64,000 nt of DNA, from contig NXFV01000216.1 of NCBI GenBank assembly GCA_002803225.1, forward strand, positions 180,971-244,970, written 5' to 3'. This document shows, one piece after another, positions 1 through 11,534 of this stretch. Made by a program: the position numbers and the translations under genes. Positions within the stretch are counted from its first letter, which is position 1; the number at the start of each line of letters is the position of its first letter. The DNA comes from Gamarada debralockiae (lineage: Eukaryota; Ascomycota; Leotiomycetes; Helotiales; Hyphodiscaceae). Under the pieces are notes generated by a model. The model was not told where the DNA came from, made no database searches, and saw only the letters and a program-made list of their open reading frames with translations.

Positions 1-174
1 TAGTTTCAATGGAGACTGAAAGTATTGAGTTCACATATTCATACTGCCAAGTTGGCTTTGACTGAGCTACAGCTGTAGCTCTTGTCCCTTTTTCAAACAA
101 CGGCTACTCCTCGTGTTTCCGAAGTACTTTCAACCTCTCTTGATATTCTGCACTCGTTGGAAAAATCTTTAATT

Positions 175-1215
175 ATGTTGTCCCAAACATCTCTCGTTTT
201 GCTTGGCCTCTTTTCGTCTTCAGCATCAGCTCTTGCTCTCACCGCCCCAGCAGCTACTCAGACACCACAACCATATGGCGTCCTCCCCCATCACTCAAAC
301 CCCAAACCAATATCAGTACCCTACCCCCACGAACTTCTCCGCCGGCAGTCCGCCCAAAGAACGCTCCTAGCAGCACCAGACAATACATGTGGATTTTTCG
401 GAGGAGCATCTGATCGACCATGGGGCTGCTCAACAGGGAACTGCGTCTTCGCAACACCCACCCCAATTGCCAATAGTACACAATCTGCGGCTGCTGGCAG
501 CGTACTCTGCTGTGATCCCTCTACTGGATGTCCTTCGAACCCGGCACCGACGGCTTGTGTAGACAACTACAATAACGCAGTTAGCACATCCTCATCTTGC
601 TCAGGATCTTGCTCTGCTGATCCTATGACATTGACTTGGTAACCCTTCTCCTTCCCAGCTCCCTCTAGCAATTGTCTGTTGTCCACCTTCTCGTACTTGG
701 TGTATATTATTGGGAAAGGGTGATGAATTAAGAGACGAAGAGAAGCTAACACAAGCCTCAACAGCACATCAGGACTCTACATCTTCTGCAACACCCTAAC
801 ATTCGCGACCCCCTCAATCTCCGCTTTATTCTGCAACTACATACCCAACCCTTCAATCCAAAACGCAACAACCACCTTTGCCGGCCAAACCTCCCATTCC
901 TTTACGCCCACTGTCCCCATCTTCGCCGTATCCTTCACGCCTACCACTTCTTCCACCATTAAACCCTCTTCCGTCCCTTCCTCGAGCAAAACATCGGCAA
1001 CATCGGCAGCAGCGACTGCGGCGGCTGGTACAGGCGGAAAGAAAGTTGATAAAAAAGCAATTATTGGAGGCGTGATTGGTGGTGTAGTTGGACTGGCGTT
1101 GTTGATTGGGCTCGTGTTGCTGTCCTTGAGGTGGAGGAATGGGGGAGCTGAGAGGAAGGAGGGGAATACTGAGAGCCCGCATAGCGAGGAGGAGGTTGTG
1201 AAGCCTACGAAATGA
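175..1215 (+). CDS. Cysteine-rich secreted-ectodomain, single-pass membrane protein
   Basis: Exons 175-638 and 765-1215 give 304 residues. The first ATG with a signal peptide is at 175 (hydrophobic residues about 1-21, ending in an Ala-rich cleavage region). A Cys-rich ectodomain follows (motifs CGFFGG, PWGC, VLCC, CSGSC, and further cysteines after the intron), then a Ser/Thr/Ala-rich stalk, one strong transmembrane segment at about 253-277 (start AIIGGVIGGVVG) and a short tail with Arg/Glu. The intron uses gtaacc and the acag acceptor at 763-764; the next AG at 771-772 breaks the frame. This layout resembles fungal Mid2/WSC-like surface sensors, but I do not see a defined WSC domain, so the function is unassigned. 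It converges with the aminopeptidase gene downstream. Confidence 0.75.
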
Positions 1216-1606
1216 GTCAGGAGTGAATGAAGGTTATTGAGGATTTGGATTTTGGTGTTAGGGAAAGGACGGGTTATCATAATTAATGGAGCTTCTGGTC
1301 AAAATATTGGTAGAGGGGTGGAGTGCTGGAGTTAGTAGATCGCTCTTGAAGGAGCAATGAGATCGGGATATTTTGCTGTCGCTTGACTTTAATTGACACA
1401 AGATATGAAATGGTGTGAAAATTTTGCAAATCGCCAACGCCATTGCTCTAGGAATACTTTTGAACGGGACTGTTTATATAAACCTCATCATTCCCGATGA
1501 GTCAAAGCCGTTGAGCAGTTGAGCAATTTTGTTAACGCTCATGCAAAGCATAATCATCTCACTGGCCCCTCGTGGTGGTCGATCATTCGACTTCATTGAA
1601 CCGCAC
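1216..1606. other. Intergenic, convergent 3' ends
   Basis: This stretch lies between two stop codons that face each other, so it should hold both 3' UTRs. I see no gene, repeat or RNA in it. Confidence 0.5.
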
Positions 1607-4600
1607 TCAAGCATACCCATAAGCCCTCAACCACTCCAGAATAACCTTACCATCCCTCTCTTTATACGCCGCCCGACCCGATATGGTGTCGCTTAGAATA
1701 TTGAGAGTACGGTCATAGCCCCTATTATCCTTGCCTGCAAAGAAGCTCGCGATGTCCTTCTCCGTCTCTCTATCTGAGAACTTATTCAGACTGACTCTCA
1801 AAAAGCGATCCAAGACTACCATGTTCCCACCAAGTCTGCTGTGCAATTCGGAGAAATTGTCCTTGATATATTTCCATAGTCCAGCCCGGGTCTTGGGGTT
1901 GGCTGAGAGGGACTTGCCGGCGGTGTGGACGTCCTGAGCTGGAACATCCTTCGACATGAAGGCCAGGAAGTCTGATAGGAGCTCAGGCGTTTGAATGCGA
2001 CCCATAGCACGAAGGGCGATTTCTTTGCCGTCGACCGAGCTTGTCGAGTACCACTCCTTCTTGAGCGCCGCATATTCGGGGGCTTCACCATAGCGCATTG
2101 CAATCCCGTAAATAGCGGATCGAAGACTGGGATTGATAGCTGATGTATCTTTGCCGGTGACATAAAGGTCAAATCGGCGCTTGGCCTCTATGATAACTCT
2201 GATGCAGTGTTAATCCTTGATCGTTGAGTTGGAAGGAAAGATTGGGGAGACCCACTGTTTATGGCCATTGATACCAGCAGACAAGATTAAAAGTGAGCGA
2301 AGTTGGGATGTGAGGAAGTCGTCATTTGGTGATGATTCCCAACCTGTAGAAAATGGCACGTCAGCAATCGCCTACTTCGCTAGAGCGAGTAGCTTACCTA
2401 TTTTCTCGACGGCAGGACCGATCAATTCCAGTGTGAATCTCTTCAATCCGTCTGTAACCACCGCATCGTCAGAGAAAACGGACTTGACAGTGCCGAGCGA
2501 ACTCAGAATTTGGGACCAGGCCAAGTAATTGGTCTCGGACTGAAATCCCTTGACGAAGGCCAGGAGCGACGTGGTAGAAGCCTCTCCAGATAAAGCCAGT
2601 GCGCCAGCATCTCCGACCAATCCAATCTTATCAGACAGGCTAAGGCGATCGAGCTGAGTACCAAGCTTCGCAAGTCTAGCAGGAGGATAGTTTGTGCGAT
2701 AAAATCCGGCGTTGTCTGCATTGATTTTGTAGAATGAATCATCAACCTCTCGGACGATATCTTCCTTCTTCGTAAAGGAAAATGGGGCAAAATCTTTCGC
2801 GCCAACCTTGCCTTTGAGGCCAAGAGGAACCCACCACTACAAGTCGAGGTCAGCGTGGGGAAGAAAGAAGTAAAGTGGCAGACATACGGTAGTGCCATCA
2901 TCCTCCGCTTTCACATCTCCAGTCGATAGATAGCGGGATTGCTTGATTCCAATTTGACCAGGCTCCTCCACGACAGTAAGAACTGGGAGGCCGATTTTGC
3001 GAATCCAGTTTTCCATCAAAGCGTTGACATCCTGCCCCGAGGCTTGACTGAGAGCTGACCAAAGATCATTGGTCTTGGCGTTCCCGTATGCGTGGGCTTT
3101 CAAGTAGTTAGAGACGCCCTTAAGGAAAGTCTTTTGTCCTAAATGTGTCGCCAACATTCGAATTACAGAGCTACCTTTGAGATAACTGATTGAGTCGAAA
3201 ATTTGATCAACATCAAGTGCGTCTTTGACTGGAACCTCAATTGGATGGGAGCTGCGTAGAGAGTCAAGCGTAAATGCCCTCTGCATGCCATCAGAGACAA
3301 ATTGTGGCCACACATTCCAATCTGGATGAAGCTTATCTGTTGCAAGCCAGCCTATCCAAGTCGCAAAGCCTTCCTTGAGCCATAGTTCGTTCCACCAATC
3401 CATCGTGACAAGATTTCCGAACCATTGATGGGCAAGTTCGTGAGCAACGACGTATGCGATTCTGTTCTTGAACTTTATGTCCGACTTCTTCTCGTCGTAT
3501 AAAATGGCGGTCATGCGGTACGTAACAAGTCCCCAATTTTCTAGAAAGGCGTGTTAGTGTACTATAAGAGAAAAGCTTGGAGCGGTAGATAAGATTTGAG
3601 AAAGTGCTGAAGTGAATTGAGACAATGATAACTTATGTATCTAGCTCTGTTTTTTTCAGTATTCCGAGTCGCGTGATCTGAATAGGCGAAGGAAGAGATG
3701 TACGAACCCATTGCTCCGTGAGACTAGGAGACACGGTCAGCATGACTTCAATATACACATTATAGGGATGCTGGGAGACATATAGCTGACTACAAAATTA
3801 GCAAGAGTACATCAACTCATGAGGAAATGGGAACCGAAAATGGATATAATGCATACAAATTCATGAATGGCCAGAATATCAGATTTTGGAAGAGCGTAAT
3901 CAATGCCAAAGATCTCTGAGTAGTAGTCGATAATTTTGGGAGCATGTTCGAGGGCAAATTGGCCTTGGTCAACCAATCCCCGAGTAGTATAGAGACGAAC
4001 GGGTAAGGTCTTGCCGTTGTACTTTCGCTCCGTAAAAGCTTCGATATGCTCAAAGTCCCCAACAGCCCATGCAAGTAGGTAGGTACTCATGACGGGAGTC
4101 TTGTCGAACGAAACCACGTGGAATCCAGCCTTGTCCGACTTTTCGATGTTCTTCTGAGGCATATTGCTCAGTGCAACTTGGTCCTCGGGAATTTCGATCT
4201 TGAAATCGAAGGTAGCCTTAAGGTTGGGTTCATCAAAACAGGGAAACGCTCTTCGAGCATCGCAACTCTCAAATTGAGTCGAAAATTGGTAGTGCCATTC
4301 GTCGTCACGAGGTACAGACGCGGCTTGGGGGACAGCTGGCTTATATTTGCTGGAAGAGGTCGGAGTTAGCATTACTTGATCGGATAGGGCATGAGTTCTG
4401 ACTCTGTCTACAGCTCTAACAAATGTCTCATTCCACCTGAACAATTCATCGGGAACAAAGGCACTTGCCCATAATCCGAGGTCCCGCGTCTAGAAGAGAG
4501 AAAAGGTTCAAAAATCATACATACGATCGATAGAAGCCAGCCATGTCATTGTTCATTGTTCCCTCGAATTGAACAATTAGATTGGCTTTTTCAGAGGCAG

Positions 4601-4901
4601 GGAGGTCCTCCGGGAACGTAAGTGTGGCACGTTGTCTTGGTGCATCGTAAGATATCTCAGTGGCCTTGAACGATTGGGTGGTCTTGGTATGGTCCACTGA
4701 GAGTTCGGCGCTGTGAATCTTGAGCTGGTGGGTGTTTAGGGTGATTTCCTTTGAACTCTTCGCGACATTCAGTTGAATAGCCACAGAGCCTTGATAGCTG
4801 AATGCTCCCCCTAACTCGAGATCAAAGATGGATATGTCATAATTGAGGGGCTTAACATTGTCTGGGAGGATATCCCGGTCCGAAGCAGCTGGAGAAGCCA
4901 T
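1607..4901 (-). CDS. M1 family zinc aminopeptidase (Aap1/Ape2, puromycin-sensitive type)
   Basis: Seven exons, complement(1607-2198, 2256-2343, 2398-2836, 2888-3540, 3708-3723, 3857-4349, 4525-4901), give 885 residues, the normal length for Aap1/Ape2. The enzyme removes N-terminal residues from peptides. Visible motifs are GAMEN at 293-297, the zinc site HELAH at 329-333 and the third zinc ligand Glu352. The GAMEN motif exists only if a 16-nt exon (3708-3723) is used. The C-terminal ERAP1-like helical half is complete up to the stop. The ATG at 4901 (MASPAASDRD) was chosen because it is the only in-frame AUG. An acid-free open frame extends upstream of it without AUG and may encode a mitochondrial presequence from a near-cognate codon. 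Divergent with the CENP-W gene. Confidence 0.93.
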
Positions 4902-5305
4902 GGTGGCGAGATATCGAATGAGTTTTGGGACGAATTGGATCTGGAAACCTGGAATGGGGACACGATGGGCTGTTATTGTCTTTTGTCTTGAACGGTGGCT
5001 GAAGGTGCGTGATGGAAGAGAAGCAGAGAAAGAAATTCGAAGATTCTTCTGTATATACGAAGGGAATTGACGTTTCAAAGATGGTACTAAAGTAGGTCGC
5101 CCCAACCTGAATGATATTGAGCAGAAAAGGAAGGAGGAGATCGCCTGAGTGCCCGAGATGGCAGCCACCCTTGCAGGTAAGGGGAAGCTGCTGATTGGTC
5201 GCCTTGCCGAGCTCCCAGGCGCGACGAGGCTGAAGAAAAACAACAAACATCACAAGAAACTTCTCCTGATCCAGAGTACCACAAGAATCGAAGTAATCAA
5301 TTACA
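4902..5305. promoter_or_regulatory. Shared divergent promoter, aminopeptidase / CENP-W
   Basis: The two start codons point away from each other across 404 bp, so both promoters must lie here or overlap neighbouring exons. On the minus strand about 115 codons of it stay open in the aminopeptidase frame. No TATA box is obvious. Confidence 0.5.
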
Positions 5306-5735
5306 ATGGCATCCGGTCAAAAGCTTTATCCTCGGGCAACGGTCAAGAAGATTGTCAAGGCTCACTCGAAGCGCAACGTCAGCAAAAATGTCGATGTTCT
5401 GGTACGTTCTACGACGCGTCTTCCGCGACAGTCACTAACGGCTTCTGCAGATATTCCTGGATTATGCTCTCTTCCTACAAACGTATGCGACCTATTTAAA
5501 TTAAATCTCGGCTTCAAGGCACATGGGAGGAGGTTTGCTTCGAGATACAACGGCTGACAATGCGGGGTAGATTGATGAAGGAGTCCACGATAAACGCGAA
5601 ACAAGCCGGAGAACGTGGCATCAGCGCGAAGAGCGTCAAGAAAGTTACGGAGGTTGGCCAGACACATTTCTACAATTGTGTCCTCATACTGACTCGACAT
5701 TTAAATAGATGTCTCTATTGAAATTCAAGGGTTGA
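5306..5735 (+). CDS. CENPW: CENP-W-like histone-fold kinetochore protein
   Basis: Four small exons, 5306-5401, 5451-5482, 5571-5652 and 5709-5735, encode 78 residues. The protein starts MASGQKLYPRATVKKIVKAH, continues with SKNVDVL then IFLDYALFLQTLMKE, and ends GERGISAKSVKKVTE followed by LLKFKG. This is the CENP-W/Wip1 histone-fold pattern: strongly basic helix 1, hydrophobic helix 2 and RK-rich C-terminus. CENP-W pairs with CENP-T at centromeric DNA in the inner kinetochore. Introns are 49, 88 and 56 nt, and all four junctions close in phase. The last exon has nine codons including stop, so automated pipelines may miss this gene. The family call rests on recalled patterns and was not checked by a search. 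Confidence 0.85.
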
Positions 5736-6514
5736 GCTACGAGGTTGGCGATATAGAAACGGATACAGAATTAGCATTCGCGCAGGATCGGATATCGATG
5801 AGAAAGAACAACCTGCAGTGAGCAATTCAGGGCCAGACTATACCACAAGATTGCTTGCAAGATGTGGATGTGGTGTACTGTAGAGATTAGACACCCAAAG
5901 GGAGGCTGCGAACCTGGCTCATACGTCACGGCCCTAGAGGACGGCAAGAGACGAGCCGCTCAGGGTCTTTCAAGTATAGACGTCCGCCAAAGACAGCACT
6001 AAACGAACTTTATAACCTCACAATTAGAACTGCTAGAGCAATGGAGGAAGTGACCCATTGCCGTATAGTTTTGTGCTGCCTATGCAGGTAATTGGACCAG
6101 ATTGATTGCCAGCCTTTGAATCATTCAAATAGAGTGGCAAAGTGAGGTTTAGATATCTCAAGTAAGAGAGATAACATCGGGAATCCAATCGTTCAAATAA
6201 GGGGCCCAGTTCAGCAGGAACCGTTCAGACAGCCAGAGCGACTGAAATCGCAAAGGCCGTGATGTTCTTTTGAATGCTCCAGCCTTCTCTCGCTTAAATC
6301 GTGGGCCGACAAGGTTTGAAATATTTACCATGTTGACTCTCACCTTCAAACATCCTCACCTACACAACCAAAGTGAAATCCTACAAACCCCAATCGTTCA
6401 TTCAAATTGAACAATTACTTTTCTACACCTACAACGTATCCGAAAGTCGAATCCCACAGTTGGGCCTGCTCTATTACAATCACTCATCCAGTTTGACAGA
6501 TTAAACCAGTCAAC
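5736..6514. other. Intergenic, upstream of YAG7-like gene
   Basis: No gene is supported. The stretch contains AATCGTTCAA at 6187-6196 and AATCGTTCA at 6392-6400 next to TTGAACAATT, members of a motif family that recurs on both sides of the next gene. Confidence 0.4.
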
Positions 6515-8094
6515 ATGGCAGCCACGACCCAAAACCCAGCGGTGCGATCCGAATCCAAGTCTGCGAAGAAGAAGAAGGCGAAGGCTGAATCATCCGCCGA
6601 GACGGCTCCTACTGTTGCTGCCGCGGATACTCCCACGGAGAGCAATCATGGTGATGGTGCGTACGAGAGTCCGTATATCAAGGAGCTGTACAAGTAAGTC
6701 TACCACTCCTGCACAGTTGGAATTGGAATCGTTCAATCGCAGAAATGGGCAGAACGATTTAAATATGCAAATTGACAGGTGATGGCTGACACGTTTTGTT
6801 AGGAACATCCGTAATGTCAACAAGAAGATCGCCAATGCCTCTAGGGTCGACAACATCCTCGCCGAAAATCCTGACATGGATCTCGACGAGTTGGTAGCCG
6901 CACGCAAGATTAATGCGGACCAAAAGGCCCAAATCCTCAAGAAGCCTTCTCTGCAGGCTTCTTTGACGCAGCTGGAGGAGCAGATCGCACAATACAAGAA
7001 GTTCGACCAGGAATACAAGGCACGATCGCAAGTTGAGAAGGCTGAGTTCGAGAAGGCATTCACGGACCGCGCAAACAAGGAGTTGGAGGAGAAGGTTGCT
7101 GCCGCAAAGGCGGAGACTATTGCAAGTGCTGAGCAGGAACAACGAGATGCTCTGTTGTTGCTCTCCCAGTTCCTACGTCTGGCTGCTATTCGCAGAGGAG
7201 ACGAAGACGCCGATGTTACCCTCGATGAGAACAAGGCTCTTGAGGGCGTTCTGTCTCAGGTTTATACTGGAGATCTGAAGGCGGTCGAGACCATGATCAA
7301 CCTCATTCAAGGGTCCGAGAAGACCACCATGTCCATTGTTTCCGAACCTCTCAAGACCACCTGTAAATTACCCTACTTCACCTCTATTGGACGCTCGCTA
7401 ATGTTATTCTAGTCGCCCAAATCAAGGCTGCCACCATCGAAGCTGCTCCCCCACTTGTTGCCGAAGAGCTCGCTGGTGAGACCGAGGAGGATCCCGCCGT
7501 CGAAAGCGCCGAATATCCAGTCCAAAGCGACCCTACCATCGCCAATGCCGGTCTCACTGAGATTGATGCACCCTCTGCTACCACCACGACCAACGACCAC
7601 GAATCCAATGAAGCCCAAGGAATTCCACAAAACTCCAGGTTTGGCGAGGCCGGCAACGCTGCTGCTGAGACCAACTGGGACACCGCTAATGATCTCACTA
7701 CCTCTCAGGAGTGGGTTGAGGTCCCTCGCGATGCCAACGAAACAGATACTGGCGTTAGTGCCACTCCTGCTGCTCCGTCAAACGTCCAAAGCTGGGCCGA
7801 TGACCAACCAGAAACCGAAGTTCGTACACCCGTCTCTTACATTTTTCAAGTCTTTGAATGTTGGCTGACCGCAAACCTCTCCAGACCACCTCCACTCCAC
7901 CCACCAATCCCAATGACGGCTTCCACGAAGTTCATCGCTCACGTGGCGGAAACCGTGGTGACGGACAGCAACGTGGTCGCGGACGAGGTGGCGACAGGGG
8001 ACGTGGCGGATACCGGGGTGATTATCGCGGTGGACGAGGTCGAGGTGGACAACGCGGTGGGGCCCGAGGTGGACGACGTCCTGAGGAGTCCTAG
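6515..8094 (+). CDS. YAG7-like ribosome-associated protein with RGG tail
   Basis: Four exons, 6515-6693, 6803-7362, 7413-7819 and 7885-8094, give 451 residues. The N-terminus is Lys/Ala-rich and low in complexity. Residues about 55-290 form an alpha-helical, charged region (KNIRNVNKKIANASRVDNIL, then a long coiled-coil-like stretch) typical of fungal YAG7-type proteins. An acidic Thr/Ser/Ala-rich linker follows, and the last roughly 55 residues are an RGG box, a common RNA-binding and arginine-methylation module. All junctions close in phase; intron 3 uses the donor gttcgt, also seen elsewhere in this window. Yeast Yag7 is ribosome-associated and poorly characterised, so a translation or RNA-related role is inference. 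Confidence 0.8.
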
Positions 8095-9540
8095 GGAGTT
8101 GAATTTGAAGGTTCATTCTCAGTGAACAGCCCAGTATCTCCTTCGTCCTGTACTTGTTTTGCAGCATCCGCCGGCGAACTGGTATATGCATTGCATATCA
8201 TGGTGGCTGGATAGCCGGCTCTCATGCATAGAAGGGAGCGCTTATTTGCATTTGTCTCTACATTGTAACGTAGCATTTTCTTTTCGTCTCTGGACTTGGA
8301 GAAAAGTTGGCACGAGCATAGCAACTTGGGTGGTGAAAAATAAGATGGCTTTCATGATCAATGACAAATAAACAACAATTTTAACTGATGTGAACAATTG
8401 AAGTTTGATCGTTCAGTCCATTTGAACGATTGATTCCAACTTCTCAGTTTAAGTGAACGATTCAAAGCACCTCCGTCGAAGATGGATTGACCGAACCCAG
8501 TGATTTATTTGACCAATCCAAGTTGAATTACTCAGATCCCGGGGAATGATCGAGCCAAGGATGCCAACCCCGGAGAATCTGCAATTGCAAAGCATTCGTG
8601 TGGGCTGTCTGGAATTGTTCACGTTGTGGACATACTCAACCCAGATTCTCCTATTTACAACTCCACCAACTCCTAACTATACCCGCCAAGCTCACTGACC
8701 AAATTGTTGGATACGGCTCAACGATTCAATTCACTGGTTGGCCAGCAATCACGATCTACTACAACACACGACATCTCAATCAGCTGTCGACACAACCCAC
8801 TAACGGCTCACATTCGTCGGCAGTGAAAAGTATAAAGTCGGGCCAGAGAGCTTCCAAACCAACCAACCAACTGATCTGGAAAACATTGAGATAGTCATGG
8901 GGTGGAGTGCCTTCGCCATTCGTTCGAGGCATGAAATTGACGAGACTGCACTCCGAAGACTTTGGGCTGCCTCGAAATTGAGAGTGAGTGAGAGCGCGAG
9001 GTAATTCTAAGGGTGTTTGATTGGTGCTGTCGAGTTGCATTGCGTTGTCGTTCGAGAGAAGGGGCTTAAGATCGAGGACGATAAATACGTATTCTTCATC
9101 GACTCTCTTCTCGTTGGCGATAGGAATATGATTGAAGTACAGTACTTTAGAAATCACTTCTTTTTAACTACTACGAGCTTTACAAGGTGGTATGAATGAG
9201 CCTCTCATTGTAACTTCCCTTGTAGTTTTTAATTGGCATAGATAGTTGCCTTCAAGCCGAAGCAAACTTGACGATTGTTGTTAAGTTTGAGAGTCGTTTG
9301 ATTCAAGTTATTGAGGAATGTGGATGGAGATCTGGCCGCTTATATATATATGTATTCATCAAGTAGGTCAGTTTAAAGTTATGGCGGCCCCATTCTCTTA
9401 GTAAGGGACTGAATTGAATGCCTTGCTAGAACTGGCAGTCTGTTCAAGAATACACTCAACTGTACAACAGGGGCATAACGGCATCACCAACACCAAACTC
9501 CAAAGCTATTTACAATTTCCTCTCCCCATTGCGTCACCAT
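8095..9540. other. Intergenic with clustered TGAACGATT-type motifs
   Basis: No coding gene is supported on either strand. Several copies of TGAACRATT or its complement lie at 8391-8400, 8407-8415, 8422-8431, 8454-8463 and 8719-8729. The rest has no recognisable structure except a short TA-repeat near 9343-9352. Confidence 0.4.
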
Positions 9541-11534
9541 CTAGACAGTAATGCCTAATTCCCGACCAATAATGACCGCAGCCTTCTCACCAACAACCAG
9601 CGCAGTATTATTAGTATTGGCACCCACATTCTCAGGCACTATACTCAAATCCGCAACTTTCAGTCCCTTCGTCCCATAAACATTAAGGTCCTTATCAACC
9701 ACGCCTCCCCTACTCTTCTCACGCATAGCACAAGTGCCCAGAGAATGCCACGTCGTGTTCAGATTTCCTCGAATCCACTCCTCGATCGCAGCATCGTCTT
9801 CTGCACTATACTCAATATCCCTAATTCCCCCATCAGAAGTCTCGCCACTAAATAACGCAGCTTTGCTTCCTTGGGCAAACCTGGGATGCCCGAGCTCCAA
9901 CTCACCTTTATAGTAAGGCAGTCGGCGAGCGATTTCTCTGGACATCTTGTAGGCCCACAGCTGCTTTTTGAGATCAGAGGGATGGTTCAAAAATCCGGCG
10001 TCGAAATCGTATCCATCGACGGGATTCTCTTTGTCTGTGATGTGGATGCTGCCCCGGGAGTATGGATATGCTGTGTACGTGCCCATTGTGAAGTATTGGC
10101 CTGGCTCGACGAGAGAGGGGTCAGCGAGGAAAGCGTTGACGACACCGCAGAGCATCAATGGGCGTTGTGGAGCATTGGCGAAGTCGCGCTCCCAGTCTTT
10201 TTGGAAGTCAGAACCTAGAGCTTTGACTTCGGCGTCTGTTGGGCGGAGTTTGGCGCAAATATCTGGCTCCGATGTAAGTATGGGGTTGGGAAAGGGGAAA
10301 GGAGGGTGACTTACCAATTCCGTTCCAGCCGAGCATAGGGTCTTTCTCGCCCAGTGCCTTGGCGAAGTCCTTGCGTCCACTCAGAATAGCATCAAGAGTC
10401 TCAGACGGGTCAAGGTTGCTTCTGTAAGGATAAAGCAACAGATGATGATCTTGATAGTTCTCTCCAACACCGGGGACGTCAGCTACCACATGAATATCAA
10501 GTTTCTTCAAAATCTCAGGGTTCCCAACGCCAGATCTCTCCAAGACTTGAGGTGTTCCAAGAGCTCCAGCAGTAACGACGACGAGCTTCTTAGCTTTTAT
10601 GACCTTGCGGACAGGCTTGGAGGCGGGCTGTGAGAGACCAATTTCCGGCTGGTGACCAGGGTTAGGAACGTACTCGATTCCAATGGCCTTAGGTGGAGAA
10701 GATTCGTCGAAGACCACGCGAAGGACCTTGGATTCGAGGAGGAGGTGGAGATTGGGGTGTTCACCGTCTTGGAGGAGGGGGTGGACGTATCGGTGAGCTG
10801 CATCTTGACGTTTTCCGTCTGGGCAGACATAGCGGTGCCATTTTGAGAATCCACCATTGTCTTCCAAGTCTTGGAGATCAATGATTTCCTTGTGTCCCAT
10901 TGACTAAATCTCACCGTTAGCTCATCATTCAAGCTCCTAGGTGGAGATCTATTACCTTCACAGTGTTGATGAAGTCGTTCTCGGACTTTCCTCTGTATCC
11001 ACCATCCGAGATGTTGATCGGTCCATCATATCCATGTTTGCTCTTATCAATCCCTTCACCCTTAGGATGGTACGTCTCCAGCTTATTGCAAAGAGGTAGC
11101 ATATCCTTTGCCGTCCAGCCCTCAGTCTCCCAACTATCGAAGTCGACTCCCTGAGCTCTGGTATACATCATGAAGTTAATCGATGATCCCCCACCAAGTA
11201 TACCACCCATAGGCACAACAGCCTCTCGACCGCCGAGATGCTTCGAAGCCTTCGACTTATAAAACTAGTCACACAACAGGTTAGCTGGAGTTAGGTGTTG
11301 GGAGGAGAGGGAGGGACTCACCAAAGCAGTCTTGCTATCAGGGGCCAAATGGCTCAAATAAACAGCAGGATTAACAACCGTCGGATTCTCAAAGTTATTC
11401 GCACCACCCTCCACCAAAAGGATCTTCAAATCCGGGTTTGCCTTCGCGAGTCGTCCGGCAGCTACACAGGCTGCTGTCCCACCACCCGCGAAAATGATGT
11501 CGACTTCGCCGACGGAGTCATTGTAGGTACTCAT
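9541..11534 (-). CDS. GMC oxidoreductase, alcohol-oxidase-like
   Basis: Exons complement(9541-10262, 10315-10903, 10956-11264, 11322-11534) give 610 residues. The FAD-binding motif is near residue 17 (GGGTAACVAAGRLA), GMC signature 1 is MGGILGGGSSINFMMYTR, signature 2 is GALGTPQVLERSGVG, and the active-site pair is His543 (TTWHSLGTC) and Asn586 (NVGAN). The order and spacing match fungal alcohol (methanol) oxidases, which oxidise short alcohols to aldehydes and make H2O2, normally in peroxisomes. This protein is shorter than the yeast methanol oxidases (about 660 residues). It ends GRELGITV and lacks the C-terminal peroxisomal signal, so location and substrate are uncertain. The start was chosen at MSTYNDSV by family fit; another AUG lies 57 nt upstream in frame. 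Confidence 0.9.

Noticed and set aside
5249..5253. Using the upstream ATG near 5250 on the minus strand as the aminopeptidase start
   Set aside because: That ATG is in another frame, and no convincing intron joins it to the aminopeptidase frame.
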